Assembly: GCA_025062245.1 (NCBI GenBank)
Contig: JANXAD010000013.1
Location: 1 to 44,522, forward strand
Direction: 5' to 3'
Origin: Thermodesulfobacteriaceae bacterium
GTDB taxonomy: Bacteria; Desulfobacterota; Thermodesulfobacteria; Thermodesulfobacteriales; Thermodesulfobacteriaceae
DNA length: 44,522 nt
The notes under the pieces were generated by a model. That model was not told the origin of the DNA, made no database searches, and was given only the letters and a program-made list of their open reading frames with translations. The translations under genes and the position numbers were made by a program. The stretch's first letter is position 1, and every line of letters begins with the position of its first letter. Shown here in pieces: positions 24,107 through 32,334 of the stretch.

Positions 24107-24543
24107 CTTCCAAATAGATATTTAATTTTGGTTCCTGAAAGTTTTAGTTGGTAAAGACAGGTAGTCTTAATAGTTTGGTTTTCTAAAGCCTCACAAGGAG
24201 AAATAGTCAATTTTTCTACCTTAAAAAGGCTTCCTCTTTCTCCATATAAGAGATTAAGATTAGAAATAGCCTCAGAAAGAGAATTTATTTCAAAATTTAA
24301 AGTCATTTGAAGACTTAGTGGTTCTCCTATTTCCTTAGGATTTATCTGGGATATCCAGTAATTAAGTTCCCCTATTTGAGTAAGAAGAGCTACCTTAGCT
24401 TCTTTTAAAGTTTGAAGTTTCTTAAAATTATTAAAAAGTTTTAAAACTTGATAGAGATTGAAAATCAAGCTTATACTTCCTAAAATAAGTATAAAATACC
24501 ATAAGAAAAGTTTTTTCTTATAGGTTATGAAAAGTTCTTTCAT
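24103..24543 (-). CDS. MshJ/PilO-like inner-membrane pilus assembly protein
   Basis: 146 residues. A short cytoplasmic N-terminus, one membrane helix (about 12-32, LFLWYFILILGSISLIFNLYQVL), a coiled-coil stretch (FNNFKKLQTLKEAKVALLTQIGELNYW) and a ferredoxin-like periplasmic domain (GSLFKVEKLTISPCEAL..YQLKLSGTKIKYLFG). This is the MshJ/PilO/GspM plan. Starts and stops overlap by 4 bp with both neighbours, so the genes are translated together. Two Cys (residues about 122 and 133) could form a periplasmic disulfide. Confidence 0.7.
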   Translation of the reverse strand: MKELFITYKKKLFLWYFILILGSISLIFNLYQVLKLFNNFKKLQTLKEAKVALLTQIGELNYWISQINPKEIGEPLSLQMTLNFEINSLSEAISNLNLLYGERGSLFKVEKLTISPCEALENQTIKTTCLYQLKLSGTKIKYLFGR

Positions 24544-25859
24544 CTTTTGGATAAAAGTTCTAAATTTACTAAAATCCTTTTTTCTTTTTCCAAAAACTCA
24601 AAATTACTTTTTTGGAGGTTATATTTTTGGTTAACCTCTTTTATAAATTTGTCAACCCTAATCTGATGATTAGCCCAATCTCCTTTAATTTCAAAGGTTA
24701 TAGAAATAACATAGGTCTCATTATCCTTAGGAGTTAATTTTAAATCCTTAAAAATAAAATCTTTATCCCAATTTTGAGAAAGCCATACTAACAGTTCGTC
24801 AATTCTTAAAAGATTTCTTTTTTGCTTTTCCAAATCTAAGTAAGTTTTAATTTTTTTAAGAGAATCTTCAGAAAGCATATAAGAAACATTTTCCGCTAGA
24901 GATTTAAGATAAAAAACTTCGGTATTAATTTTTTTTTCAAGTTCAAGATTTTTTTGATAAAAAAAATATCCTGAGACTAAGCTTAAACTCATAAGGATGA
25001 GAAAGAAGGGAGTCAGCCTTTCAACTAAATTTAGCTCTTTAAAAAAAAGTTTTTCTAAGAGGGGAAGAAAATTAAAGGTTTCTTCAAGATAAATGGTGCC
25101 AAATATTTCAGGATAACGCTCAAATTCGTCATTTTTAAAATCTATGAGGGGAAGATTTAAAGCTTCTTGAAAATTTACCACAGAAAAAAGTTTTTCTTTT
25201 TCTTCTCCTAAAATTATTAAACTTTTTATTCCCTCTCCTAAAAATCTAGAGGTGTAATCTCTTAGGGTTAAGGTATCTTCTAAAATGGCTTGAGGAGAAA
25301 GCCCTAAAAATTCATCCACAGCTGAAAACTTAGCATACAAAGGAGCTTTTTCAGAGGAGACTAAAAACCAAGTCCCACCTTTTTCTGCTAGGATTAGCAA
25401 TATGGGAAAAAGTGGTTCCCTTTGGGAAATATTTTTTTTAAGCCAAGAAAAAATAGAAAGTAATTTATGGGTCACTAATTCTACTCTTGCCAAATTTTTT
25501 TTTAGAATTTCCATATAGGAATTAATAACTTTTTCTTCCATACCAAAGATAAAAATTTTAGAAGAATTTTCTAAGGTTTCTAAGGTTTTATAAATAACCT
25601 TAGGAGGAGTTAAAAATAGTCCCATTTCTTTTACTCTACTTTCAGCTTGAACTTGGATAAAAGCTGGAATTTTACCAGGAACTTCAACTACTTCTAAGTG
25701 AAAAAGATTGGGTTCTAAAATAAGATAGATCCTTTGATTTTTAAGTTGAGAAGCCTCAATTTCTTGAATCTGTTGATAAGATTTAAAGTTTTTATCAAAT
25801 TTAAAGCCTGTAAAGGTATCTATCTTTTTAGTGGGTTTAATTATCCAAACTGAACTCAT
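24540..25859 (-). CDS. MshI/GspL-like pilus assembly protein (PilM-PilN fusion architecture)
   Basis: 439 residues. Residues 1 to about 270 are an actin-like PilM/GspL cytoplasmic domain lacking obvious nucleotide motifs (for example FKFDKNFKSYQQIQEIEASQL, ILLILAEKGGTWFLVSS, LRDYTSRFLGEGIKSLIILG). A membrane helix follows (about 283-301, PFFLILMSLSLVSGYFFYQ), then a coiled coil and a ferredoxin-like PilN-type domain (LVWLSQNWDKDFIFKDLKLTPKDNETYVISITFEIKGDW). It couples the cytoplasmic ATPase to periplasmic parts in related machines. It overlaps both neighbours by 4 bp. Confidence 0.75.
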   Translation of the reverse strand: MSSVWIIKPTKKIDTFTGFKFDKNFKSYQQIQEIEASQLKNQRIYLILEPNLFHLEVVEVPGKIPAFIQVQAESRVKEMGLFLTPPKVIYKTLETLENSSKIFIFGMEEKVINSYMEILKKNLARVELVTHKLLSIFSWLKKNISQREPLFPILLILAEKGGTWFLVSSEKAPLYAKFSAVDEFLGLSPQAILEDTLTLRDYTSRFLGEGIKSLIILGEEKEKLFSVVNFQEALNLPLIDFKNDEFERYPEIFGTIYLEETFNFLPLLEKLFFKELNLVERLTPFFLILMSLSLVSGYFFYQKNLELEKKINTEVFYLKSLAENVSYMLSEDSLKKIKTYLDLEKQKRNLLRIDELLVWLSQNWDKDFIFKDLKLTPKDNETYVISITFEIKGDWANHQIRVDKFIKEVNQKYNLQKSNFEFLEKEKRILVNLELLSKR

Positions 25860-26761
25860 ATTTTAAGTTTAAAAAAATCCCAAAGGTTTTTCTTCTTTAC
25901 AGGGAAAACTTCTTCTTGAAAGGTTTCTTTAGCTATTTTTAAATGTTTTTTGCGTATTTTTTGGGATCTTTCTCCAAAGGCTACTAACAGGGTTCTATCC
26001 ATAAGTTTATTGATAAGTCTTGGAATTCCTCCTGTTAATTTGTAAAGAAGTTTTTCAAAACCTCTTTCAAAAAGAATGGTAGGATGTCCTGCTTTAGCTA
26101 AACGAAACCGAACATAATCTCCTACTTCCTCCTTGGTAAGAGGGATGAGATTTTCCCAAATAGTAATTCTCTGAGCTAATTGATAAAGTTTTGGGTCTCT
26201 CAGTTTTTCGGTTAAGAGGGGTTGACCAGCTAAAAAAATCTGTAAGAGTTTTTCTTTTTCAGTTTCAAAATTATTAAGAAGTCTTAATTCTTCTAAAGTT
26301 TCTAAAGGAAGATTCTGAGCCTCATCAATTACAATTACCAAAGTCTTTTTTTCTTCCCTTAACTTTTCTAAATAGTGTTGAATTTGGTTTAACAAAGATT
26401 CCTTAGTAACTCTCCTTTCCTCTTTTGAGAAAAGATTTAATTTTTGAGAAAGACTTAAAATAAGTTCATAGGGAGAAAGGGTTGGAGTTAAAAGAAAAAT
26501 TTTTTCATACTCAGGAGGTAGATTCTGAAGAATAATTTTTAAAAGAAGGGTTTTACCAAGTCCAGGTTCTCCGGTTAAAATCATAAAACCTTCCCTTTTT
26601 AAAAATCCATATTTAAAAACCTCCAAAATTTTTAACTGCCCAGAAGAGGGGAAAAAGAACTCAGGATCAGGAGTTAAGGAAAAGGGAAATTCCTTTAAAC
26701 CAAAAAATTTTAAATAGTTAAAAATTTCTTTTTTATCTTCTAAAAAGGTAAACACTTCCAT
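25856..26761 (-). CDS. mshM: AAA ATPase, MshM/ExeA-like
   Basis: 301 residues. The opening FGLKEFPFSLTPDPEFFFPSSGQLKILEVFKYGF is the ExeA/MshM signature. Walker A is GEPGLGKT (about residues 64-71), Walker B is LVIVIDEAQNLP, then LRLLNNFETEKEKLLQIFLAGQP (sensor region) and a lid ending GGIPRLINKLMDRTLLVAF. The peptidoglycan-binding domain of ExeA is absent, as in MshM. The ATP-driven role is probably assembly or localisation of the secretin; inference from ExeA. The Met start has no clear Shine-Dalgarno. A MITE-like element lies directly upstream, between this gene and the rest of the operon. Confidence 0.85.
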   Translation of the reverse strand: MEVFTFLEDKKEIFNYLKFFGLKEFPFSLTPDPEFFFPSSGQLKILEVFKYGFLKREGFMILTGEPGLGKTLLLKIILQNLPPEYEKIFLLTPTLSPYELILSLSQKLNLFSKEERRVTKESLLNQIQHYLEKLREEKKTLVIVIDEAQNLPLETLEELRLLNNFETEKEKLLQIFLAGQPLLTEKLRDPKLYQLAQRITIWENLIPLTKEEVGDYVRFRLAKAGHPTILFERGFEKLLYKLTGGIPRLINKLMDRTLLVAFGERSQKIRKKHLKIAKETFQEEVFPVKKKNLWDFFKLKI

Positions 26762-26769
26762 AACTTAAT

Positions 26770-27044
26770 GAGACCCTTGAAAAATTCGGTCTAATTCAAC
26801 TTCCTAAGCCTCTCTCTTTGCTATCTCCTATCTGCCCCCAATTTATACACCATTATCTCAAATCCCTTAATCCTTTCCTTATATGCCCACACTTCATAAG
26901 CCAGTTTTTAACCAAAGGCGGGCCTATTTTTACTTGCTTCTTTTTCGCTTCCTCACCAAGCCCTAACCCTTAGGAAACCTACTTGTTTTTTCTGTAATTC
27001 TATCTTAAAATCTTCCTTAGACAATAGAATTTTGCAAAGGTCTC
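26770..27044. mobile_element. 275-bp MITE-like element with terminal inverted repeats and target duplication
   Basis: The left end reads GAGACCCTTGAAAAATTC and the right end, on the opposite strand, GAGACCTTTGCAAAATTC: 16 of 18 positions match. Both ends are flanked by TTAAT (26765-26769 and 27045-27049), a probable 5-bp target duplication, though AT-rich DNA makes chance matches easier. No intact frame is present inside; it is probably a deletion derivative of an autonomous element. It separates the 55-aa gene and mshM within the pilus operon. Confidence 0.75.
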
Positions 27045-27050
27045 TTAATT

Positions 27051-27218
27051 TTAAAGTCTTTTATAAAGTTTATAAAGAAGTAAAAAGCTTCCTATTAAAA
27101 TTGAAATCTGACTTAGTCTCAACTTTATCAATAATTCTTCATAGGGAAGCTCAGGTGTAAGGGAAAACAAAATATAATACCCTCCTATTATTAAAATAAG
27201 GGAAATTATCAATAACAC
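27051..27218 (-). CDS. 55-aa two-helix membrane protein in the pilus operon
   Basis: A short frame starting at GTG (27218), 6 bp after the MshG stop codon. The product has a strongly hydrophobic N-terminal helix (LLIISLILIIGGYYILF), a short polar loop (TPELPYEELLIKLRLSQ), a second helix (ISILIGSFLLLY) and a basic tail (KLYKRL). The alternation of hydrophobic segments and a charged turn is unlike random AT-rich DNA. There is no independent Shine-Dalgarno, so translation would rely on coupling to the preceding gene. The stop is 1 bp from the target duplication of the MITE-like element, so the original C-terminus might have been longer. No known pilus subunit matches by eye; it could occupy an MshF-like slot. 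Confidence 0.5.
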   Translation of the reverse strand: MLLIISLILIIGGYYILFSLTPELPYEELLIKLRLSQISILIGSFLLLYKLYKRL

Positions 27219-27224
27219 AGAATA

Positions 27225-28424
27225 TTACATTTTGCCAATTTGGGCAATAAGTTCATAAATTGGTCCAATTAAAGCAATTACTATAATTAGAAAAATGACT
27301 CCTGCTACTACAATGAGAGCGGGTTCTAAAATTTTACTTAAAGTTTGAACCAGATTCTGAACTGTGTTAAAATAGTGGTCTGCTAAATTTTTCATCTGTT
27401 CAGGAAGCCTTCCGGTCTCTTCCCCCACACTGATAAGTCTTATATCTAAGGGTTTAAAAATTTTTTCTTCTTTTAAGCTACTGCTTAAAGAAAAACCCTT
27501 TAACACCTGTTCTTTGATTTTTAAAACTATCTTTTTAGGAAGCTGGGTGCTCAAAGATTCATGCATTATGTCAAAACCTCTTAAAATGTCTATACCTGCT
27601 GCTAAGAGAAGAGAAAAGTATTCAAAAAAGAAAGCTAAAAAGTTAGCTCTTTTTACTAAGCCTATAAAAGGAGTTTTAAGAAGAACCTTTTCTACTCTAT
27701 CCTGGGTTTTAGGGTATTTATACAAAAATAGACTTAATAAAAAGAGGAATACAGGAAGGCCTATTACTAAAGGGTAATACTTTTGAAAGATTTCTACCAA
27801 TTCTATAAGTATAAGAGTGGATAAGGGAAGTCTTATTTGCATTTCTTTAAATACGCTAATAATTTTAGGCAATACATAGAGAAACCAGAAAAGAAGGGCA
27901 GTGCTCATGGCAAAGAAAACAAAAATAGGATATATCATAGCTCTTTTAGTTTGGTAAATAATTTCCTCTACTCGATAAAGATGTTTAGAAGCCTCTTCAA
28001 GAGTTTTATCGAGCCTTCCAGTTTCTTCTCCAATTTTGGCTAAGGAGACCACAATAGGCGGAAAAATTTTAACTAATTTTAGAGCTTCCGAAAGGGTATT
28101 TCCTTTTAAAATTTCACTAATAATTTTTTCTATTTTTCTTTTTAAAAGAGGGTTAGTAGTAGTTTCCTTTAAATCCTGTAAGGCTGAAAGTAAGGGAATT
28201 CCTGCTGAAAGCAAAAAAGAAAGATTATGGCAAAACTCGGCCAGTTCTTTCCTTTTTATTTTTCTAAAATAATTTTCTAAAAAAACTCTCTTGGTTTTAT
28301 AACTTAGGAGATTAAGTCCTTCTTGAAGTAAATAGGAGAAAAAATCTTGTAAACTGGCAACCTCTATTTCTCCCTTAACTATGGTTCCGTCTCTTCTTAA
28401 AGCTTTATACTTATAAATAGGCAT
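27225..28424 (-). CDS. mshG: Inner-membrane platform protein, MshG/PilC/GspF family
   Basis: 399 residues. Two repeated GspF domains: the first starts at LAEFCHNLSFLLSAGIPLLSALQDL, the second at LAFFFEYFSLLLAAGIDILRGFDIM, each followed by a helix bundle with SLAKIGEETGRLDKTLEEAS and ISVGEETGRLPEQMKNLADHY. Three membrane segments (about 170-190, 218-235, 370-392). The N-terminal MPIYKYKALRRDGTIVKGEIEV is standard. It anchors the assembly ATPase and extracts pilins. The start overlaps the MshE stop by 1 bp, so the pair is coupled. Confidence 0.93.
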   Translation of the reverse strand: MPIYKYKALRRDGTIVKGEIEVASLQDFFSYLLQEGLNLLSYKTKRVFLENYFRKIKRKELAEFCHNLSFLLSAGIPLLSALQDLKETTTNPLLKRKIEKIISEILKGNTLSEALKLVKIFPPIVVSLAKIGEETGRLDKTLEEASKHLYRVEEIIYQTKRAMIYPIFVFFAMSTALLFWFLYVLPKIISVFKEMQIRLPLSTLILIELVEIFQKYYPLVIGLPVFLFLLSLFLYKYPKTQDRVEKVLLKTPFIGLVKRANFLAFFFEYFSLLLAAGIDILRGFDIMHESLSTQLPKKIVLKIKEQVLKGFSLSSSLKEEKIFKPLDIRLISVGEETGRLPEQMKNLADHYFNTVQNLVQTLSKILEPALIVVAGVIFLIIVIALIGPIYELIAQIGKM

Positions 28425-30064
28425 TATCCTACTATTCTTTTAATTTCTTCTACAGTAGTTACTCCTTCTAAAACCTTTTGTTTAGCATGGTCTCTTAAAA
28501 ATTCTATCTTTTTAGCCTTAGCTAATTCAAGAATCTCACTTAAAGAGGAATCCTTAGCAACTAATTTTTTAAAATCTTCATCCATGAAGAAGATTTCTGC
28601 TACTACCGTTCTACCTATATAACCTTTATTTCTGCAGTATTCACATCCTTCTCCTTTATAGTAGGGGTGATCTAAAGGGAGTTGATAATATAAAAGCAAT
28701 TTTGGATTGGGTTTATATTCTTTTTTACAATAGGGACAAATTTTTCTTACTAATCTTTGAGCTAAAATTCCCAAAAGGGAAGAGGAAAGCATATCTGGAG
28801 GTATTCCTAAGTCTTTTAATCTAAAGACTGCAGAAAGGGCGTCATTGGTATGAAGGGTAGATAAAAAAAGATGTCCTGTTAAGGAGGCTCTAACTCCCAT
28901 CTGAGCAGTTTCTTCATCTCTTACTTCACCAACCATTATTACATCTGGGTCCTGACGAAGAAAATGTCTAATAGCTCTTCCAAAGTTGTAACCTATTTCT
29001 TCATTTACCTGAGTTTGTCTTACTAAAGGTAAACTATATTCTATAGGATCCTCAGCAGTTACTACATTTTTTTCTAATAGATTTAAACTTCTTAAACAAG
29101 CAAAAAGAGTGGTAGTTTTGCCTGAGCCGGTTGGCCCTGTGACCAAAAACATCCCATAGGGACTTGAAATAATTTCTTGAAGAAGCTCTATTTGAGAGTT
29201 AGAAAATCCAAGATAGGAAAGATGTTGAACATAAGCTCCTACAGGTAAAAATCTTAAGACCACATTTTCTCCAAAAGGAGTTCTTACTGTGGAAACTCTA
29301 AGGTCAAAGGCTTCACCTAAGAAAGTAAAACTCATTCTTCCATCCTGAGGAAGTCTACTTTCTGCTATGTCCATTCCACTTTTTACTTTTATTACATTAA
29401 TAAGCCTTCCATAAACTGCCTTAGGAAAAACTATCACAGGTTCTAATACCCCATCAATTCTTAAGTGAATTTGTAAAGTTAAAAGAGTAGGGGTTAAGTG
29501 AAGGTCGGTAGCATGTCTTGAGATGGCCCAAATTAAAAGCTTTTCTAAAAGTTCCTCTGCATTAAAATCTGCTTGAGGATTAATTTTCAATTTTTCAACT
29601 AAACTTTTAAGCTGTTCTTCAATAGGATTTTCTAAAAAATAGTAAAATTTTTCTAAGGCTTTTCTGATTTGGGTGGGAGAGGAAATTACTATAGAGACCT
29701 TCATTCCTGAAATTCTGGAAATAGCCTCCAATAACTGAGGATTATTAGGATCTGATATAGCTACTTCTAAGCTTCTATCCTCCTTGATTCTTATAGGTAA
29801 AACTTCATATTTTCTTGCAAAGCTTAGGGGAATTTTACTTAAAGCTACTCTGGAAGGATTAATCTGACTTAAGTCTAAGAAAGGATATCCACTTTGTTCT
29901 GCTAAAACCATAGCAATTTCTAAATCTGTCACCAAACCTACCCTTACTAAAACTTCTCCTAATTTTTCTCCTGTGGCCTTTTGTTCTAAAAGAGCAAATT
30001 GAATATAATTTTCAGTAATGAACCCCTTTTCTTTAAGAAGATGACCTAAAGGTTTTCTTTCCAT
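28424..30064 (-). CDS. mshE: Pilus extension ATPase with MshEN c-di-GMP-binding-type N-domain, MshE/PilB family
   Basis: 546 residues. Residues 1-140 contain two copies of the 24-residue MshEN motif (5-28, LGHLL..G14..ALLEQ; 34-57, LGEVLV..G43..VLAEQ), the c-di-GMP site of Vibrio MshE. The first Arg of the motif is Pro in copy 1 and Lys in copy 2, so binding strength is uncertain. The ATPase core has Walker A GPTGSGKT (310-317), the Asp box AEDPIEY, Walker B DVIMVGE (374-380), the His box GHLFLSTLHTND, and a four-Cys zinc site (CPYCKKEY..CEYCRNKGY). It is the first gene of the operon. It powers pilin polymerisation at the inner membrane. No pilin gene follows in the window. Confidence 0.95.
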   Translation of the reverse strand: MERKPLGHLLKEKGFITENYIQFALLEQKATGEKLGEVLVRVGLVTDLEIAMVLAEQSGYPFLDLSQINPSRVALSKIPLSFARKYEVLPIRIKEDRSLEVAISDPNNPQLLEAISRISGMKVSIVISSPTQIRKALEKFYYFLENPIEEQLKSLVEKLKINPQADFNAEELLEKLLIWAISRHATDLHLTPTLLTLQIHLRIDGVLEPVIVFPKAVYGRLINVIKVKSGMDIAESRLPQDGRMSFTFLGEAFDLRVSTVRTPFGENVVLRFLPVGAYVQHLSYLGFSNSQIELLQEIISSPYGMFLVTGPTGSGKTTTLFACLRSLNLLEKNVVTAEDPIEYSLPLVRQTQVNEEIGYNFGRAIRHFLRQDPDVIMVGEVRDEETAQMGVRASLTGHLFLSTLHTNDALSAVFRLKDLGIPPDMLSSSLLGILAQRLVRKICPYCKKEYKPNPKLLLYYQLPLDHPYYKGEGCEYCRNKGYIGRTVVAEIFFMDEDFKKLVAKDSSLSEILELAKAKKIEFLRDHAKQKVLEGVTTVEEIKRIVG

Positions 30065-30118
30065 AGAGGTTTTTTTATTTTATCCATAAAAGTTAATTTT
30101 TTCAATTTTTTACCATTT

Positions 30119-30300
30119 CTACCACCACTCTTTGGCCCATCCTTTAAAACTAGTCTTTTCACATCCTTTATCTTCACCAACTGCTACTACTGCCTGCCAA
30201 TCTACGGAAAGTATCAGCTACAAAACCATAGCCTTCCTTTCCAATTTTTTCTTTCAAAAATTTCTTAGAAAGGAAGAAAGCAAGATGTTCTCAAAAACCC
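30119..30300 (-). pseudogene. Fossil of a methyl-accepting chemotaxis receptor
   Basis: There is no intact frame. On the minus strand, about 30252-30187 translates as EKIGKEGYGFVADTFRRLAGSS, close to the universal receptor hairpin tip pattern (EA..G..G.GFAVVADEVRKLA). A one-base shift then gives DWQAVVAVGEDKGCEK followed by TSFKGWAKEWW and a stop at 30119, which may be the former C-terminus. Frameshifts and stops interrupt it upstream. It lies between the pilus operon promoter region and tRNA-Gln. It is a fragment only and I hold the identification loosely. Confidence 0.4.
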
Positions 30301-30409
30301 CAAGAGCAAGAATAAGACTTTCCTTATAATACGCCCTTTCTTAATTAAATTTCATCCTAAATAATTTTCAAACCGTCTCTCACTCTGGAAGATGTGGTTG
30401 AGAAATGGG

Positions 30410-30622
30410 TGGGTGTGACATAAGTTCTGTTTTTGGGAAAATCAAAAGATCTCATCTAATCTTAATAAAGATGAATAGCCAATATTGCACTTTTTAAGCT
30501 AATAAAGTTACTTTTGAAGTATTAAAGACAACTATTTACAAACTTGAACTTATGGATTATTTGATATGGTATAAGGGTGATACTCAGTCCCAAATCATAT
30601 GGACTTATACACTCTGTTGACA
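30410..30622 (+). pseudogene. Transposase relic (copy 3, internally deleted)
   Basis: The left part (30418-30530) matches copy 2 at 20023 onward. The right part (30545-30622) matches the end of copy 1: the GATTATTTGATATGGTATAA stretch encodes the degraded MDYLIWY motif, followed by GTCCCAAA and ending TTGACAAAA, as at 6760-6800. About 400 bp of the middle present in copy 1 is missing. No frame survives. With the chemoreceptor fossil it accounts for most of the 595 bp before tRNA-Gln; 30301-30409 shows nothing recognisable. Confidence 0.6.
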
Positions 30623-30644
30623 AAAGGAAAAACTATTTTAAATT
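30617..30644 (+). promoter_or_regulatory. Promoter of tRNA-Gln
   Basis: TTGACA (30617-30622), 16-bp spacer, TAAATT (30639-30644), with initiation expected near 30651, just before the tRNA. The -35 box is the right edge of transposase relic copy 3. Confidence 0.55.
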
Positions 30645-30659
30645 TTTAAAAGTGAAAAT

Positions 30660-30731
30660 TGGGGGATCGTCTAATTGGCAGGACAGTGGACTCTGGATCC
30701 ACGAGTGGAGGTTCGAGTCCTCCTCCCCCAG
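30660..30731 (+). tRNA. tRNA-Gln (anticodon CTG)
   Basis: The acceptor pairs TGGGGGA with TCCCCCA; discriminator G; CCA not encoded. The anticodon arm is GTGGA-CTCTGGA-TCCAC, giving CTG (Gln, CAG codons). The T arm is GGAGGTTCGAGTCCTCC. The T-A first base pair is characteristic of tRNA-Gln. A promoter lies immediately upstream, and the Zn-alcohol dehydrogenase gene follows after 92 bp. Confidence 0.95.
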
Positions 30732-30823
30732 CATTCTAATTTTTTAAGATCCAAAAAATTTCTTTAAAAAAGTCTTTAAAATTATTTATTTTTTAAAATC
30801 TTAACTTCAAAAGGGGATCTCAA

Positions 30824-31852
30824 ATGAAAGCCTGGGTAATAGAAAAGATAGTAAATTTTAAAGAAACTCATACCCCTCTTAAGTTTGTAGAATTAGATCC
30901 TCCCACTCCTGGTCCTAAGGATATAATTATAAAAGTTTATGCCTGTGGAGTTTGTCACACCGAAATTGATGAAATAGAAGGTAGGGCCAAGCCTTCCTTT
31001 TTTCCTATGGTTCCAGGACATCAGGTAGTTGGAGAAGTAATAACCGTAGGAAGAGAAGTCAAAAAATTTAAACCTGGCAATCGAGTAGGGGCTGGATGGA
31101 TTTATTGGGCCTGTGGTAAATGTGAATTCTGTAAAAAGGACTTAGAAAATTTATGTCCTAATTTTAAGGCTACTGGAAAGGATGCCCATGGTGGCTATGC
31201 AGAGTATTTTAAAATTTCAGAAGACTTCGCCTTCTTACTTCCAGAAACTTTTTCTTATGAAGAGGCTGCTCCTCTTTTTTGTGCTGGAGCTATTGGGTAT
31301 CGCTCTTTAAAACTTACTTCTCTTAAAAATGGTGAAAACTTAGGATTAGTAGGATTTGGAGCTTCTGCTCACTTAGTGCTAAAAATGGTCCAATACCTTT
31401 TCCCTAAGAGTAAGGTTTTGGTATTTGCTCGCTCTGCTAAGGAAAGAGAGTTTGCCTTAAATCTTGGTGCTTTCTGGGCAGGAGACCTTGGGGAGTTTCC
31501 CCCAAAAAAAATGCATGCTGCCATTGACACCACTCCGGTGTGGAAGCCCCCCTTAAGTGTTCTAAAACATCTTTTTCCCTCTGGAAGACTTGTCATAAAT
31601 GCTATAAGAAAAGAAGAAGTAGATAAAAATGAGCTTTTAAAACTTGACTATTCTCAAGACCTGTGGTTAGAAAAAGAAATAAAATCTGTAGCTAATGTTA
31701 CTCGTAAGGACATAGCTGAATTTTTAGAGTTGGCAGAAAAAATACCTTTAAAACCTGAAATTCAGATTTATCCTTTTGAAAAAGCTAATGAGGCGCTTTT
31801 AGATATTAAAGAAAAAAAAATAAGAGGAGCTAAGGTTTTAAAGATATGTTAA
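30824..31852 (+). CDS. Zinc-dependent alcohol dehydrogenase (MDR family)
   Basis: 342 residues. Catalytic zinc region YACGVCHTEIDEIEG; PGHQVVGEV (GHQ rather than GHE, as in one MDR subgroup); the structural zinc Cys set CGKCEFCKKDLENLC; and a Rossmann cofactor segment GLVGFGASAHLVLKM. It oxidises alcohols or reduces aldehydes with NAD(P)H; the substrate is unknown. The acidic residue that usually selects NAD is not obvious (VFARSAKEREFA suggests NADP use, inference). Shine-Dalgarno AAGGGGA upstream. Its 3' end overlaps ispF by 7 bp, so it leads an operon with ispF and mfd. Confidence 0.9.
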   Translation: MKAWVIEKIVNFKETHTPLKFVELDPPTPGPKDIIIKVYACGVCHTEIDEIEGRAKPSFFPMVPGHQVVGEVITVGREVKKFKPGNRVGAGWIYWACGKCEFCKKDLENLCPNFKATGKDAHGGYAEYFKISEDFAFLLPETFSYEEAAPLFCAGAIGYRSLKLTSLKNGENLGLVGFGASAHLVLKMVQYLFPKSKVLVFARSAKEREFALNLGAFWAGDLGEFPPKKMHAAIDTTPVWKPPLSVLKHLFPSGRLVINAIRKEEVDKNELLKLDYSQDLWLEKEIKSVANVTRKDIAEFLELAEKIPLKPEIQIYPFEKANEALLDIKEKKIRGAKVLKIC

Positions 31853-32334
31853 ATTTGAAATTTGGTATAGGATTTGATTTGCACAAATTGGTTGAAGGAA
31901 GAAAATTAATTCTTTGCGGGGTGGAAATACCCTTTGAAAAGGGTCTTTATGGTTACTCTGATGGAGATGTAGGGTTGCATGCCCTTATGGATGCCTTACT
32001 TTCTGCAGGAGGACTTCCTGATATAGGAATTCTTTTTCCTGATACAGATCCTCAATATAAAAACTTTTCCAGTGTCAAAATGTTAGAAAGAGTTTTAGAA
32101 AATCTAAAAAATGCAGGCTATAAACCCCTTCAAATAGATCTCATCTTTATTTGCGAAAAGCCTAAACTTTCTCCCTATTATGATAAAATAAAAGAGAGAC
32201 TCTCAGAACTTTTAAAAATAGAACCTTCTAACATAGGAGTAAAAGCCAAAACTACCGAAGGACTGGGTTGGAGCGGAGATACCGAAATTATAGCCTGTTT
32301 TGCCCTATCAGTAATAGAAAAAATCAATGCTTAA
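31846..32334 (+). CDS. ispF: 2-C-methyl-D-erythritol 2,4-cyclodiphosphate synthase
   Basis: 162 residues, normal length. IspF cyclises CDP-ME 2-phosphate to MEcPP in the MEP isoprenoid pathway. The zinc-binding GIGFDLHKL (Asp, His), YSDGDVGLHALMDALL (His), DIGILFPDTDPQYK and the C-terminal KAKTTEGLGWSGDTEIIACFA blocks are all present. The usual GHSDADV is YSDGDV here, a minor change. It is embedded between an alcohol dehydrogenase (7-bp overlap) and mfd (8-bp overlap), so translation is coupled. IspD is not adjacent. Confidence 0.96.
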   Translation: MLNLKFGIGFDLHKLVEGRKLILCGVEIPFEKGLYGYSDGDVGLHALMDALLSAGGLPDIGILFPDTDPQYKNFSSVKMLERVLENLKNAGYKPLQIDLIFICEKPKLSPYYDKIKERLSELLKIEPSNIGVKAKTTEGLGWSGDTEIIACFALSVIEKINA

